A stretch of 64,000 nt of DNA from Pseudomonas viridiflava. Lineage in GTDB: Bacteria; Pseudomonadota; Gammaproteobacteria; Pseudomonadales; Pseudomonadaceae. The notes beneath the pieces were generated by a model. It was not told the origin of the DNA. It did not search any database and saw only the letters and a list, made by a program, of their open reading frames with translations. The translations under genes were made by a program, and so were the position numbers. This document shows positions 17,930-26,189 of this stretch, piece after piece (position 1 is the stretch's first letter; every line of letters begins with the position of its first letter). The stretch spans positions 21,593-85,592 of the forward strand of contig NZ_UTBG01000012.1 in assembly GCF_900580675.1 (NCBI RefSeq). The letters run 5' to 3'.

Positions 17930-18658
17930 ATGCGTTTATTACGGATAGGCTTGGCGCTGTGGCTGTTGGCTTGCGTGGGCGTTGCCCAGGCGGCACTGAC
18001 CTTCCCGGCATTGAGCGGGCGGGTGGTGGACAGCGCCCAGATGATCGACCCGGCAACGCGCGAGCAGATCACCCAGCAGTTGCAGGCGCTGGAACAAGCC
18101 CGTGGCGACCAGATCGTGGTGGTCACGGTGCCCGACCTGCAAGGTGTGCCGATTGAAGACTACGGATACCAATTGGGCCGCCAATGGGGCATAGGCCAGA
18201 AGGGCAAGGACAACGGCGCGCTGTTGATCGTGGCCCGCGATGAGCGCAAATTGCGCATCGAAGTCGGTTATGGCCTGGAAGGCGTGCTGACCGATGCGCA
18301 GTCCTGGGTGATCATCAACCAGGTGATCGCGCCCAAGTTCAAGGCCGGCAATTACAGCCAGGGCATCAGCGACGGCGTCTCGGCGATGGTGCAGGTGGTG
18401 GGCGGCGAGCCGTTGGCGGTGCCTGTGCATGTGGCGGATGCGAATTTTGCCAAGGATAATCCCGGGTTTTCCATCGGGCTGTTTGTCCTGTTGATCGGCG
18501 TGTTGTGGCTGTGCAATCGCCTGGGGCTGCCGATTGGCGCCATCTTGCTGGCGATTCTCAGCAGCAGTGGGCGCGGCGGTGGTGGCGGGGGCGGCGGCGG
18601 TGGTTTCCGCGGCGGCGGCGGTGGCTTCGGCGGCGGCGGGGCGTCGGGGGGATGGTAA
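17930..18658 (+). CDS. TPM-domain (YgcG family) membrane protein with glycine-rich tail
   Basis: A protein of 242 residues. Signal peptide (LALWLLACVGVAQAA), a TPM phosphatase-like domain (GRVVDSAQMIDP, LRIEVGYGLEGVLTDAQSWVIINQVIAPKFK), one transmembrane helix near residues 180-208, then an almost pure glycine tail ending GGGGASGGW. The ATG at 17930 has GAGG 5 nt upstream and is preferred over the GTG two codons earlier. TPM plus LemA is a recurrent pair; the Gly-rich tail is typical of YgcG proteins. Confidence 0.87.
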   Translation: MRLLRIGLALWLLACVGVAQAALTFPALSGRVVDSAQMIDPATREQITQQLQALEQARGDQIVVVTVPDLQGVPIEDYGYQLGRQWGIGQKGKDNGALLIVARDERKLRIEVGYGLEGVLTDAQSWVIINQVIAPKFKAGNYSQGISDGVSAMVQVVGGEPLAVPVHVADANFAKDNPGFSIGLFVLLIGVLWLCNRLGLPIGAILLAILSSSGRGGGGGGGGGGFRGGGGGFGGGGASGGW

Positions 18659-18689
18659 TCACAATAACTAGAACAGAGCGTCTAAAACC

Positions 18690-19307
18690 ATGGCATTACT
18701 GAGTGAACACGAGCAGCGCCAGGTCGCCGAAGCGATCGCGCGGGTAGAGCAACAGACCGACGCCGAACTGGTGACGGTGCTGGCTGCCCGCGCCGACGAT
18801 TACGCCTACATCCCCTTGCTGTGGGCCAGCCTCATCGCGTTGGTGGTGCCCGGTGTGGTGCATTACTTGTCGGGCTACCTGACCATGTACACCTTGCTCC
18901 TGGCGCAGTGGGCGACGTTTATCGTGTTGTGCCTGGTGTTCCGCTTGCCCAAGGTCACCACCCGCCTGATCCCGCGTTCGGTACGCCATTGGCGCGCTTC
19001 GAACCTGGCGCGACGCCAGTTCCTGGAGCAGAACCTGCACCACACGCTGGGCAGCACCGGGGTGCTGATTTTTGTCAGCGAGGCCGAGCGTTACGTGGAA
19101 ATTCTGGTGGATGACGGGATTTCCAAACGGCTGGATGACAGCAGTTGGGATGCGATCGTCAAGGCGTTCACCCAGCAGGTGAAGCAGGGGCAGACATTGG
19201 CCGGGTTTATTGCCTGCATCGAGGCCTGTGGCGAGTTGCTCAAGGTGCATGTGCCGGTGACGCAGACGCGCAATGAGCTGCCAAACCGACTGGTTGTACT
19301 CGAATAG
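18690..19307 (+). CDS. Second TPM-domain protein with two membrane helices
   Basis: A protein of 205 residues, cytoplasmic-start TPM domain split by two transmembrane helices (residues about 45-90). The N-part is EHEQRQVAEAIARVEQQTDAELVTVLAAR and the C-part TGVLIFVSEAERYVEILVDDGISKRLDDSSWDAIVKAFTQQVKQGQ. It shares the TPM core with the gene 31 nt upstream but not its signal peptide or Gly tail. Third member of the LemA operon. Role unknown. Confidence 0.85.
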   Translation: MALLSEHEQRQVAEAIARVEQQTDAELVTVLAARADDYAYIPLLWASLIALVVPGVVHYLSGYLTMYTLLLAQWATFIVLCLVFRLPKVTTRLIPRSVRHWRASNLARRQFLEQNLHHTLGSTGVLIFVSEAERYVEILVDDGISKRLDDSSWDAIVKAFTQQVKQGQTLAGFIACIEACGELLKVHVPVTQTRNELPNRLVVLE

Positions 19308-19327
19308 CCCACACCACTTAGAACCCC

Positions 19328-19449
19328 TGTGGGAACTGCCTTTCTGTGGGAGCCGGGCTTGCCCGCGATTGCTTCCACTCGGTTTGCCTGATGGACCGAG
19401 GTGCCAGCATCGCAGGCAAGCCAGCTCCCACAGAAAAGCAGCTCCCGCA
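19328..19449. repeat. Nested REPIN (one REP pair inside another)
   Basis: The inner pair runs 19345-19432 (TGTGGGAGCCGGGCTTGCCC ... GCAAGCCAGCTCCCACA). It is flanked by an outer pair of shortened arms (TGTGGGAACTGC at 19328, GCAGCTCCCGCA ending 19449). It looks like insertion of one element into the loop or edge of another. Confidence 0.75.
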
Positions 19450-19553
19450 TTGGATTTGCGGCGGCTGAGCGACCGTTGATCAAATAACCCCGTGCCCTCA
19501 ACCCCCATCCCCCCTAAAATGCCCGGCATTCCCTGCCCGAGGCGTTTTTGTTC

Positions 19554-20771
19554 ATGTCCGTCACCGCTCAACCTGCCAGCCCTGCGCCGGATCATCACGC
19601 CCAGTTCATCGAATTGCTGAGCGCAAGCCTCGCGCAGAATGCGTTCATCAAGCTGGTGCTGGCCAAGTACGTTGGTGAGGAAGCCGAGCTGCAACGGCTG
19701 ATCATCAAGCCTGTGACGGTCAAGGAGCAGGCGTGCCTGTCTTTCGTCTACCGCTACAAGACCCGCGACATCACCAAGAATCTGCCGCTCGCCGACGGCG
19801 TGGCGACGATTGCCGAGCTATTGCCGGCCGCGTTCAAGAACGCGCACTTGCTGGCGCTGACCGACGAAGCGCAGCTGGAATACAGCAAGAAGAACAAAAG
19901 CTCGCTGTTCAAAAGCAAGACGCAGCAACTGCGCGAGGCGCCATCGGCCGAGCATAACCGCGAGAAGAATCGCTTCCTCGACCTGAGCCGGCCGTTCCTG
20001 GCCGACCTGGGCGTGACCGATGCCAGGCAGGCGCTGATCCCGGCGATGTCGCGCAAGTGGAAGCAGATCAACAAGTTCATCGAAGTGTTCAGCCACGCGC
20101 TGACCTCATCGCCCTTGAAGCTGGACCAACCGGTGCGCGTCGCCGATTTCGGTTCGGGCAAGGGGTACCTGACCTTCGCTATCCACGATTACCTGCGCAA
20201 CACCCTCAAGGCCGAGGGCGAAGTGACTGGCGTGGAGCTGCGCGAAGACATGGTGACCCTGTGCAATAACGCCGCCGCGCGTTTGGAACACCCGGGGCTG
20301 GTGTTCAAATGTGGTGACGTGCGCAGCGTGGCGCCGAGCGAGCTGGATGTGATGATCGCCCTGCATGCCTGCGACATCGCCACCGATTACGCGATCCACA
20401 CCGGCATCCGTTCCGGCGCGTCGATCATCATGTGCTCGCCGTGCTGCCACAAACAGATTCGCCTGCAAATCCAGAGCCCGGTGCTGCTCAAGCCAATGTT
20501 GCAATATGGTCTGCACCTGGGCCAGCAGGCAGAAATGGTCACCGACAGCTTGCGCGCGCTGTACCTCGAAGCCTGCGGTTACGAGACCAAGGTGTTCGAG
20601 TTCATCTCGTTGGAACACACCAACAAGAACAAGATGATCCTTGCGATCAAGCGCTCCGAGCCGTTGGACAATGCGCAGTTACTGGAAAAAATCCAGGCGC
20701 TGAAGGCGTTCTACCACATCACCGAGCACTGCCTGGAAACCCTGCTGCGCGCGGATGGATTGTTGAGCTGA
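19554..20771 (+). CDS. SAM-dependent methyltransferase of unknown target
   Basis: Class I methyltransferase of 405 residues. An N-terminal helical region of about 185 residues precedes the Rossmann domain: VRVADFGSGKGYLTFAIHDYL (motif I, SAM-binding), GVELREDMV, KCGDVRS, and LHACDIATDYAI. CSPCCHKQIR is a Cys-rich block seen in the TRM13/GSTCD-like class, suggesting RNA methylation by family analogy only. Start chosen at the ATG at 19554 (MSVTAQP), 6 nt inside the longer frame. Confidence 0.82.
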   Translation: MSVTAQPASPAPDHHAQFIELLSASLAQNAFIKLVLAKYVGEEAELQRLIIKPVTVKEQACLSFVYRYKTRDITKNLPLADGVATIAELLPAAFKNAHLLALTDEAQLEYSKKNKSSLFKSKTQQLREAPSAEHNREKNRFLDLSRPFLADLGVTDARQALIPAMSRKWKQINKFIEVFSHALTSSPLKLDQPVRVADFGSGKGYLTFAIHDYLRNTLKAEGEVTGVELREDMVTLCNNAAARLEHPGLVFKCGDVRSVAPSELDVMIALHACDIATDYAIHTGIRSGASIIMCSPCCHKQIRLQIQSPVLLKPMLQYGLHLGQQAEMVTDSLRALYLEACGYETKVFEFISLEHTNKNKMILAIKRSEPLDNAQLLEKIQALKAFYHITEHCLETLLRADGLLS

Positions 20772-20783
20772 CCTCGGGTTCAT

Positions 20784-20855
20784 GTGGACGCTGGCTTGCC
20801 TGCGATGACGATAGTGACTGCACAACCGCTATCGCAGGCAAGCCAGCTCCCACAG
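20784..20855. repeat. REPIN with a decayed left box
   Basis: Left TGTGGACGCTGGCTTGCCTG and right GCAGGCAAGCCAGCTCCCACA. The left terminal box has mutated (GGACGC for GGAGC). It abuts the EamA transporter stop codon directly. Confidence 0.8.
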
Positions 20856-21755
20856 TTAGACCGTGTTCGGCTTAAGAGCGGGCGCAGGCCGTACCGTCGT
20901 CTTGCGCCCGAGCATCACCGTCACGATCACCCCGCAGGCAAACAGCCAGGTGATCGGCTCGATATGTTCACCAAAGAACAGCGCCGAAAACGCGATGGTG
21001 AAGAAAATCTGCAGCAGCTGGATCTGGCTGACGCGTGCAATGCCGCCCATGGCCAACCCGGCGTACCAGGCGAAGAACCCCAGGAACTGCGAGAACAGCG
21101 ACACATAGCCGAACGCCCACCAGGCGCGCATGGAAATCGCCCCTTGATGCTGCGCCGCCAGGTACCCCACCGGGCCGATCAGGATTGGCGTTGACAGCAC
21201 CAGTGCCCAGCAGATCACTTGCCAGCCGCCCATTTCCTTGGCCAGCCGGCCGCCTTCGGCATAACCCAGGCCGCCGACGGCAATGGCGCCGAGCATCAAC
21301 AAGTCCCCCGTCTGAATACTGCCGGCGCCGGTGATCAATGCATAACCGAGCACCAACGCACTGCCCAGCGCCGCGCACGCCCAGAAGGCTTTTGACGGCC
21401 GCTCATGGGACAGCCATGCCGCATACAGCGCCACGCACAGCGGTTGCAGGCCATTGACCAGTGCACCGTGGGACGCCGGCAAGGTTTGCATGGCCCAGGC
21501 CGACAGCACCGGAAAGCCCAGGATGACCCCGGCAATCACCAGGCACAGCCCGCGCACCTGGCGCCAGGTCGGCCAGCGCTCACGGCGCCACAGCAACAGC
21601 GCCGCCGCCGGGATCGCCGCGAACAAGGCGCGGCCGAGGCCGTTGAGCAACGGGTGGATTTCCTGCACCACGATGCGGGTGAAGGGCAGGGTCAGGCTGA
21701 AGATGACGACGCCCAGCAGGCCGAGGGCCATGCCGGTGTTTTCGCGCGAGCTCAT
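20856..21755 (-). CDS. EamA/DMT-family ten-helix transporter
   Basis: Drug/metabolite transporter of 299 residues with two EamA repeats and ten hydrophobic helices (FSLTLPFTRIVVQEIHP; WAMQTLPASHGALVNGLQPLCVAL; SQIQLLQIFFTIAFSALFFGEHI). The start at 21755 (MSSRENTG) is preferred; the longer frame reads into a hydrophilic segment. Substrate unknown; some relatives export amino acids or purines. Confidence 0.85.
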   Translation of the reverse strand: MSSRENTGMALGLLGVVIFSLTLPFTRIVVQEIHPLLNGLGRALFAAIPAAALLLWRRERWPTWRQVRGLCLVIAGVILGFPVLSAWAMQTLPASHGALVNGLQPLCVALYAAWLSHERPSKAFWACAALGSALVLGYALITGAGSIQTGDLLMLGAIAVGGLGYAEGGRLAKEMGGWQVICWALVLSTPILIGPVGYLAAQHQGAISMRAWWAFGYVSLFSQFLGFFAWYAGLAMGGIARVSQIQLLQIFFTIAFSALFFGEHIEPITWLFACGVIVTVMLGRKTTVRPAPALKPNTV

Positions 21756-21775
21756 GGGCAGCAACCGAAACGAGA

Positions 21776-21793
21776 GGGCTTCAAGGGAAGCCC
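21776..21793 (-). terminator. Weak hairpin downstream of the TonB receptor gene
   Basis: GGGCTTC / GAAGCCC, 7-bp stem and 4-nt loop, in the 100-nt gap between the receptor stop and the EamA start. Only a short T-rich stretch follows on the minus strand, so function is uncertain. Confidence 0.3.
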
Positions 21794-21855
21794 ATCTAGC
21801 CACAATCCCCGAAGAATGCGGGCCTACAGCTGGGCGCGGATTTATCCGTACAGTT

Positions 21856-24414
21856 TCAGAAGAAGCGCGTGATGCTGATCTTGGCATCGCGCCCTTTGGT
21901 GTAGGCACGGTCGCCACTGAGGGCCGGGCGGAAGTTGCTGTTGAACAGGTTGTCCACGGTGAAGTTCACCTCGGTGCCTTTCAGGTAAGCCTGCTGCGGT
22001 TTCCATTTGGCGAACAGGCCCTGGGTGTTGTAGCGCTTGTTGGCGTACTGGTCGTAGAACACGTCGCCGACGCTGGAGCCAGGGCCGCCTGAATATTTGT
22101 CGCTGGGCAGGCGGTCGGTGGCGCCGATGAATTGTCCCATCCAACCCACTTGGGCGTCCCAGGCCGGGATGTTGGTTCCCAGCACCAGCACCCATTTGGT
22201 GGGGGGGATATCGCGGGCCGACACATCCGGCCCCCATGGGTTGGTGTAGGCCCCTTCGTGTTGACCGGTGGTGTAGGCGTACGACACCGAGCCGAACAGA
22301 TAGGTGGAGTTATAAAACGACTCCACTTCAAAACCCTTGATCGTCATGCCGCCGATATTGCGATAGTTGGACATCGCGCCCGGCGGGCAGGCGGTTGATA
22401 TCGTGCCGCCGTTGACGGCCTGGTTCTGGCAACCCACGCCGGTGGCCTTGAAGATCTCGTCTTCGACTTTGTTGTGGAACAGCGTGGTGCGAATTTGCAG
22501 GTTATCGTCCTGAGCGATCAGGTTATCGAAACGGGTGATGTTACCCACGGTGATCGAGGTGATGCGTTCCGGGTCGAGGTCGACGCTGGTCGCGGTACGG
22601 CTGCCGACGCCTTGCACTTCGTACTGCTCGTCGATGACCGGCGCGCGCCAGGTCTGGCTCCAGTTGGCGAACAGGCCCACGTTCGGGGTCACGGTCCAGA
22701 ACAGCGCCAGGCGCGGCGACCATCCGGTGTAGGTGCGGTCGCTGTAGTCGTGGCCGATGGCGGGATCGGGGTTGCTGTAGTACGGCGCATCGTTGGCTTC
22801 GCCGCGGTTGCGCACATGGTCGTAGCGCAAGGAGGGGGTGACGGTGACGTCGCCCAACGTGACTGCATCCTGGATGAAGAAACTGTTGGTATCGACTTTG
22901 CCGTGGGGCATGAAGCCTGGCTGGAAGTGCCCGTAGTTATAGCGTGGGGTGTTGTAGGTGGCGCCGGGCATCCACATTTCAGTTTCGCGAATGTGCTTGC
23001 GGATCTGCCCGCCGACGGTCACCGCATGCTGCAACAGCCCGGTGTCAAACAGGCTGACGTTGCGGATGTCGAGGTTCTTGTCGGTGTAGGCCGTGTCCAT
23101 CTTGCGCCCGCCGCTAGCCAGCTGAAAGAACGCTGTGGCGTCACGCTCGTCGGTCTGGTCGGTATTGGACTGGGAGTATTTCACGGTCAGGTCCACCAAC
23201 GGGTTGTCCAGGGGCTGGTATTCATACTTGCCCGACCAGGTCGTGTCGACGGTGTCGCGATTGGCTAAAAAACGTTTGAGCGCGCCTTCGTAGCCGTAGC
23301 GGTTGATGTTGGCCTGGGTTGGTGGCGTGGGGTAGCTCGCAGCGGAAAACGGAGTCCAGCGGTTGCTGTGGGATTGCGAATAGGACAGGCCCACGCTGTG
23401 CTCGTCGGTGACATGCGCATTGACCTTGAACAGTTTGCCGTCCACATCCTGGGCCGTGTTGGGCAGGCGCTGGGGGTTGATCGGGTACTGGTTGTTGGCG
23501 TTGGGCAACTTGGCAGCCACCTTCATGTCGTCGCCGTCGCGCTTTGTCCAGTAGGCCAGGGCATCGAAACGCCCGTCATCGGTACGGCCATAGACGGCGC
23601 CGCTGTAGACCTGCTCGTGGTCGTTGCTGGAATAACCGTATTTGAGCATGGCGCCGCTGTTGCGTCCGTCCTGGAGCAAGTCCGGCGCATCCTTGGTCGT
23701 CATGTTCACGGTGCCGCCGAAGCCGCCATTACCGCTGAAGGCCGAGTTGGGGCCTTTTTCGACCTCGATGCTTTTGATCAGCTCGGGCTCGATGAAGACC
23801 GTGCCTTGCTGGTAGCGCTCGAAGCCGCTTTTGGTAGCGCCATCGACGGTCAGCGGCACGTCTTCGGCGTCGCCGAAACCGCGGATGTTGATGGTCTGGC
23901 CGCCGGGCTTCAGCGAGCCGCCCTGGCTGACGCCGGGCAGGGTCTGCAACAGGCTGGGGATGTTGTTGGACTGGTAACGGTCGATATCGGCCTGGCTCAG
24001 GGTCGAGCGGCCAACGGTGCTGGAGTCGACTTGGCTGCCGGTGCCGATCACGCTCAGGGTTTCCAGCTGGATGGCGCCGCTGTTGGTGGTCTTGCCCTCT
24101 TCGGGGCGCACGACGTAAGTATTGCCGACCTTGATCAAGGTGAACTCGCCGTTCTTCAGCAGCGTGCGAATTGCCACTTCCGGCGTGAAATCCCCCTCGA
24201 GCGCTGGCGCCTGCACATTCTTGAACAGCGCTTCATCGAACAACAGTTGGATCTTCGCCTGCTGCGCCACCTCGCTCAGGGACGCGGCCAGCGACTGGGC
24301 GGGCAGTTGCAGCTTGAACGACTCGGCCTGGGCGCCAAGGCTGAACGCCAGGCAGGCAGCAATGAGGGTCGGTCGAAGAAACAGGTGCGAAGCGTGGCAA
24401 GGCGCGCGAAACAT
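21856..24414 (-). CDS. TonB-dependent outer-membrane receptor with STN signalling domain (probable heme/HasR-like)
   Basis: Energised outer-membrane importer that also signals to the FecR/sigma pair upstream. It has 852 residues. Signal peptide (ACLAFSLGAQA-ES), STN domain (about 35-105: LPAQSLAASLSEVAQQAKIQLLFDE), TonB box region ETLSVIG, plug (NIPSLLQTLPGVSQGG, INIRGFGD, IKSIEVEKGPNSAFSGNG), then a 22-strand barrel ending in ISITRFF. TWRAPVIDEQYEVQ resembles the FRAP motif of heme receptors. Start at 24414 has GGGGGA upstream. No hasA follows, so the ligand (heme versus siderophore) is uncertain. Confidence 0.88.
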   Translation of the reverse strand: MFRAPCHASHLFLRPTLIAACLAFSLGAQAESFKLQLPAQSLAASLSEVAQQAKIQLLFDEALFKNVQAPALEGDFTPEVAIRTLLKNGEFTLIKVGNTYVVRPEEGKTTNSGAIQLETLSVIGTGSQVDSSTVGRSTLSQADIDRYQSNNIPSLLQTLPGVSQGGSLKPGGQTINIRGFGDAEDVPLTVDGATKSGFERYQQGTVFIEPELIKSIEVEKGPNSAFSGNGGFGGTVNMTTKDAPDLLQDGRNSGAMLKYGYSSNDHEQVYSGAVYGRTDDGRFDALAYWTKRDGDDMKVAAKLPNANNQYPINPQRLPNTAQDVDGKLFKVNAHVTDEHSVGLSYSQSHSNRWTPFSAASYPTPPTQANINRYGYEGALKRFLANRDTVDTTWSGKYEYQPLDNPLVDLTVKYSQSNTDQTDERDATAFFQLASGGRKMDTAYTDKNLDIRNVSLFDTGLLQHAVTVGGQIRKHIRETEMWMPGATYNTPRYNYGHFQPGFMPHGKVDTNSFFIQDAVTLGDVTVTPSLRYDHVRNRGEANDAPYYSNPDPAIGHDYSDRTYTGWSPRLALFWTVTPNVGLFANWSQTWRAPVIDEQYEVQGVGSRTATSVDLDPERITSITVGNITRFDNLIAQDDNLQIRTTLFHNKVEDEIFKATGVGCQNQAVNGGTISTACPPGAMSNYRNIGGMTIKGFEVESFYNSTYLFGSVSYAYTTGQHEGAYTNPWGPDVSARDIPPTKWVLVLGTNIPAWDAQVGWMGQFIGATDRLPSDKYSGGPGSSVGDVFYDQYANKRYNTQGLFAKWKPQQAYLKGTEVNFTVDNLFNSNFRPALSGDRAYTKGRDAKISITRFF

Positions 24415-24542
24415 GAAATCCCCCGGTGTGGCCAAATGGCCAAAAAGGCGTGCGTATCAAACGCAGACCGGAGGAAGACGCGGCAGGACATCAAATCCAC
24501 ACCTGCGAATGCAAAATATTCTCAAGTGCGATTTTTTCAGGG

Positions 24543-25511
24543 TTATTTGCTCGGTTCGATACGCACGATGCCGTCAGCCGAAGCCACGGTTTTCACCGGC
24601 AGCAGGGCGGGCAGGGCATTGAGCAGGGCGTCGGGGTCGCTGACATCGAGGTTGCCCGAGACTTTCAGGTGCGCCACGGCGCTGCTCACCTGCAAGGGGG
24701 CCTGGGGACGGTACAGGCTCAGTTCGTCGATCAGGCTGGCCAGCTCGCGATTGCGAAATGACAAGTGCCCGCTGCGCCAGTCAGCAACCTCTTCGCCCAT
24801 CAGGGTTTGTTGCTGCAAGGTGCCCTTTGCATAGCTGTAGGTCGCGCGTTGCCGTGCGCCGAGCAGCGTAACGGGGCTTTTGGCATCCGGCTCGAAAGCC
24901 ACTTGGCCGTGGGCAACGCTGACCACCAGTTGCTGCTGGCTGCGTCGCACATCAAAGCCGGTGCCGACCACCCGCACACTGGCTTCGCCGGCCTGCACGA
25001 ACAGTGGCCGTTCCTTGTCGGCAGCGACCTCGATGTACAATTGGCCCTTGTCCAGGTGCACGATGCGCTGGTGGGCGCTGAAGTCCACGCGCAGGCGGGT
25101 ATTGGCGTTGACGTACAGCGTGCTGCCATCGGGCAGGTTAAATGTGCGCGTGCCCTTGGCATGGGCCGCCACCTGGGAGTGATACAGCTCGCGGGGCGCG
25201 CCGACATGCGTGGCCAGCACGGCGCAGAGCAAGGCGGCGGCCACCGCCAGGGCAGGGCGCCATACCGACGGTTTGCGCTTGGGCAGCGCCACGGGTTTGT
25301 TCAGTTGCTGCAACTGGGCCAGGTCGGCCCACAGCTGTTCGAATTCGGCATAGGCCCGGGCATGGGCAGGCTCCGCTTGCCAGGCCGCAAAGGCTTTGCG
25401 GTCGGCGCGCGCCGCATTGTCGCGGTTGCGGGCAAACCAGCTGGCGGCTTGGGCATCGATCGAGTCGCTCGCTTCGATGTCCAGGGCGTCGCTGTCGCTC
25501 AGGCGGTTCAT
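24543..25511 (-). CDS. FecR-family anti-sigma/signal-transducing protein
   Basis: Inner-membrane regulator of 322 residues that couples the receptor STN domain to the ECF sigma factor. The cytoplasmic N-part has the FecR signature (AASWFARNRDNAARADRKAFAAWQ; HARAYAEFEQLW), then one transmembrane helix (ALAVAAALLCAVLATHV) and a periplasmic FecR domain (RTFNLPDGSTLYVNANTRLRVDF, GTGFDVRR). The start at 25511 overlaps the sigma stop by 4 nt (ATGA). Function follows from the cell-surface signalling family. Confidence 0.93.
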   Translation of the reverse strand: MNRLSDSDALDIEASDSIDAQAASWFARNRDNAARADRKAFAAWQAEPAHARAYAEFEQLWADLAQLQQLNKPVALPKRKPSVWRPALAVAAALLCAVLATHVGAPRELYHSQVAAHAKGTRTFNLPDGSTLYVNANTRLRVDFSAHQRIVHLDKGQLYIEVAADKERPLFVQAGEASVRVVGTGFDVRRSQQQLVVSVAHGQVAFEPDAKSPVTLLGARQRATYSYAKGTLQQQTLMGEEVADWRSGHLSFRNRELASLIDELSLYRPQAPLQVSSAVAHLKVSGNLDVSDPDALLNALPALLPVKTVASADGIVRIEPSK

Positions 25512-26047
25512 TCTGGCTGCTCCGTGCCGGGGTCGTTTTGAAGGCGTCGCTTGCAATGCAGCAGGGCCAAGGCAATGTGCTTTTCCACCATGCTGGTCGA
25601 AATGCCCATGCGCTCGGCGATCTGTGCCTGGCTCAGGCCTTCGAAGCGGTGCAGCATAAGGGCTTCTCGTCGGCGCGGCGAGAGTTCAGCGAGGACTTCT
25701 TTCAACTGTTCCAGGCGTTGCATACGAAGTGCTGCGGCCATGGGTTCGTTTTGCTCGTCGGTGATCGCGTCGGCGTCCATGTCGGCCTGATCTGTGTGGA
25801 CGGTGTGCCGCACCTTCTGTTTGCGCCAGTGATCACGCAGCAGGTTGCGCGCCATCTGGAACAGGAACGCCCGTGGCTGCTCGACCTTGGCCTGGTCGCG
25901 GTAACCCAGCCACTGGGTAAAGACGTCCTGTGCCATGTCCGCCGCGTCGCTGGCGTTGTCCGTGCGTTTGCGCAGGAAATACAGAATATCTGCATAAAAC
26001 CCGCGAAAGGCGTCGGCCGACAACGGGTCGGGCTTGGGACGAGACAT
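25508..26047 (-). CDS. ECF sigma factor, FecI/HasI type
   Basis: Iron-starvation sigma factor of 179 residues. Region 2 (FLRKRTDNASDAADMAQDVFTQWL, PRAFLFQMARNLLRDHWRK) and region 4 (LAELSPRRREALMLHRFEGLSQAQIAERMGISTSMVEKHI) are clear. It should transcribe the receptor gene two genes downstream when ligand is bound. First gene of the sigma/FecR/receptor unit and preceded by a Fur-box-like site. Confidence 0.93.
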   Translation of the reverse strand: MSRPKPDPLSADAFRGFYADILYFLRKRTDNASDAADMAQDVFTQWLGYRDQAKVEQPRAFLFQMARNLLRDHWRKQKVRHTVHTDQADMDADAITDEQNEPMAAALRMQRLEQLKEVLAELSPRRREALMLHRFEGLSQAQIAERMGISTSMVEKHIALALLHCKRRLQNDPGTEQPE

Positions 26048-26090
26048 GGATATCCTTCTTGATAAGGCACGGCGCTGAAAAGTCGCGAAT

Positions 26091-26109
26091 GATATCGAGA
26101 ATTATTGTC
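26091..26109 (-). promoter_or_regulatory. Candidate Fur box
   Basis: GACAATAATTCTCGATATC on the minus strand matches the 19-bp Fur consensus GATAATGATAATCATTATC at 13 positions. It lies 44 nt upstream of the ECF sigma start, the expected place for iron repression. Confidence 0.6.
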
Positions 26110-26189
26110 ATTTGTCTTTATTTAAAAAGCACATCCCAAAAATGTGCGAGGGCGCTTGGCCCCACATTTAATCTGCTTTGTTCAGCGGA

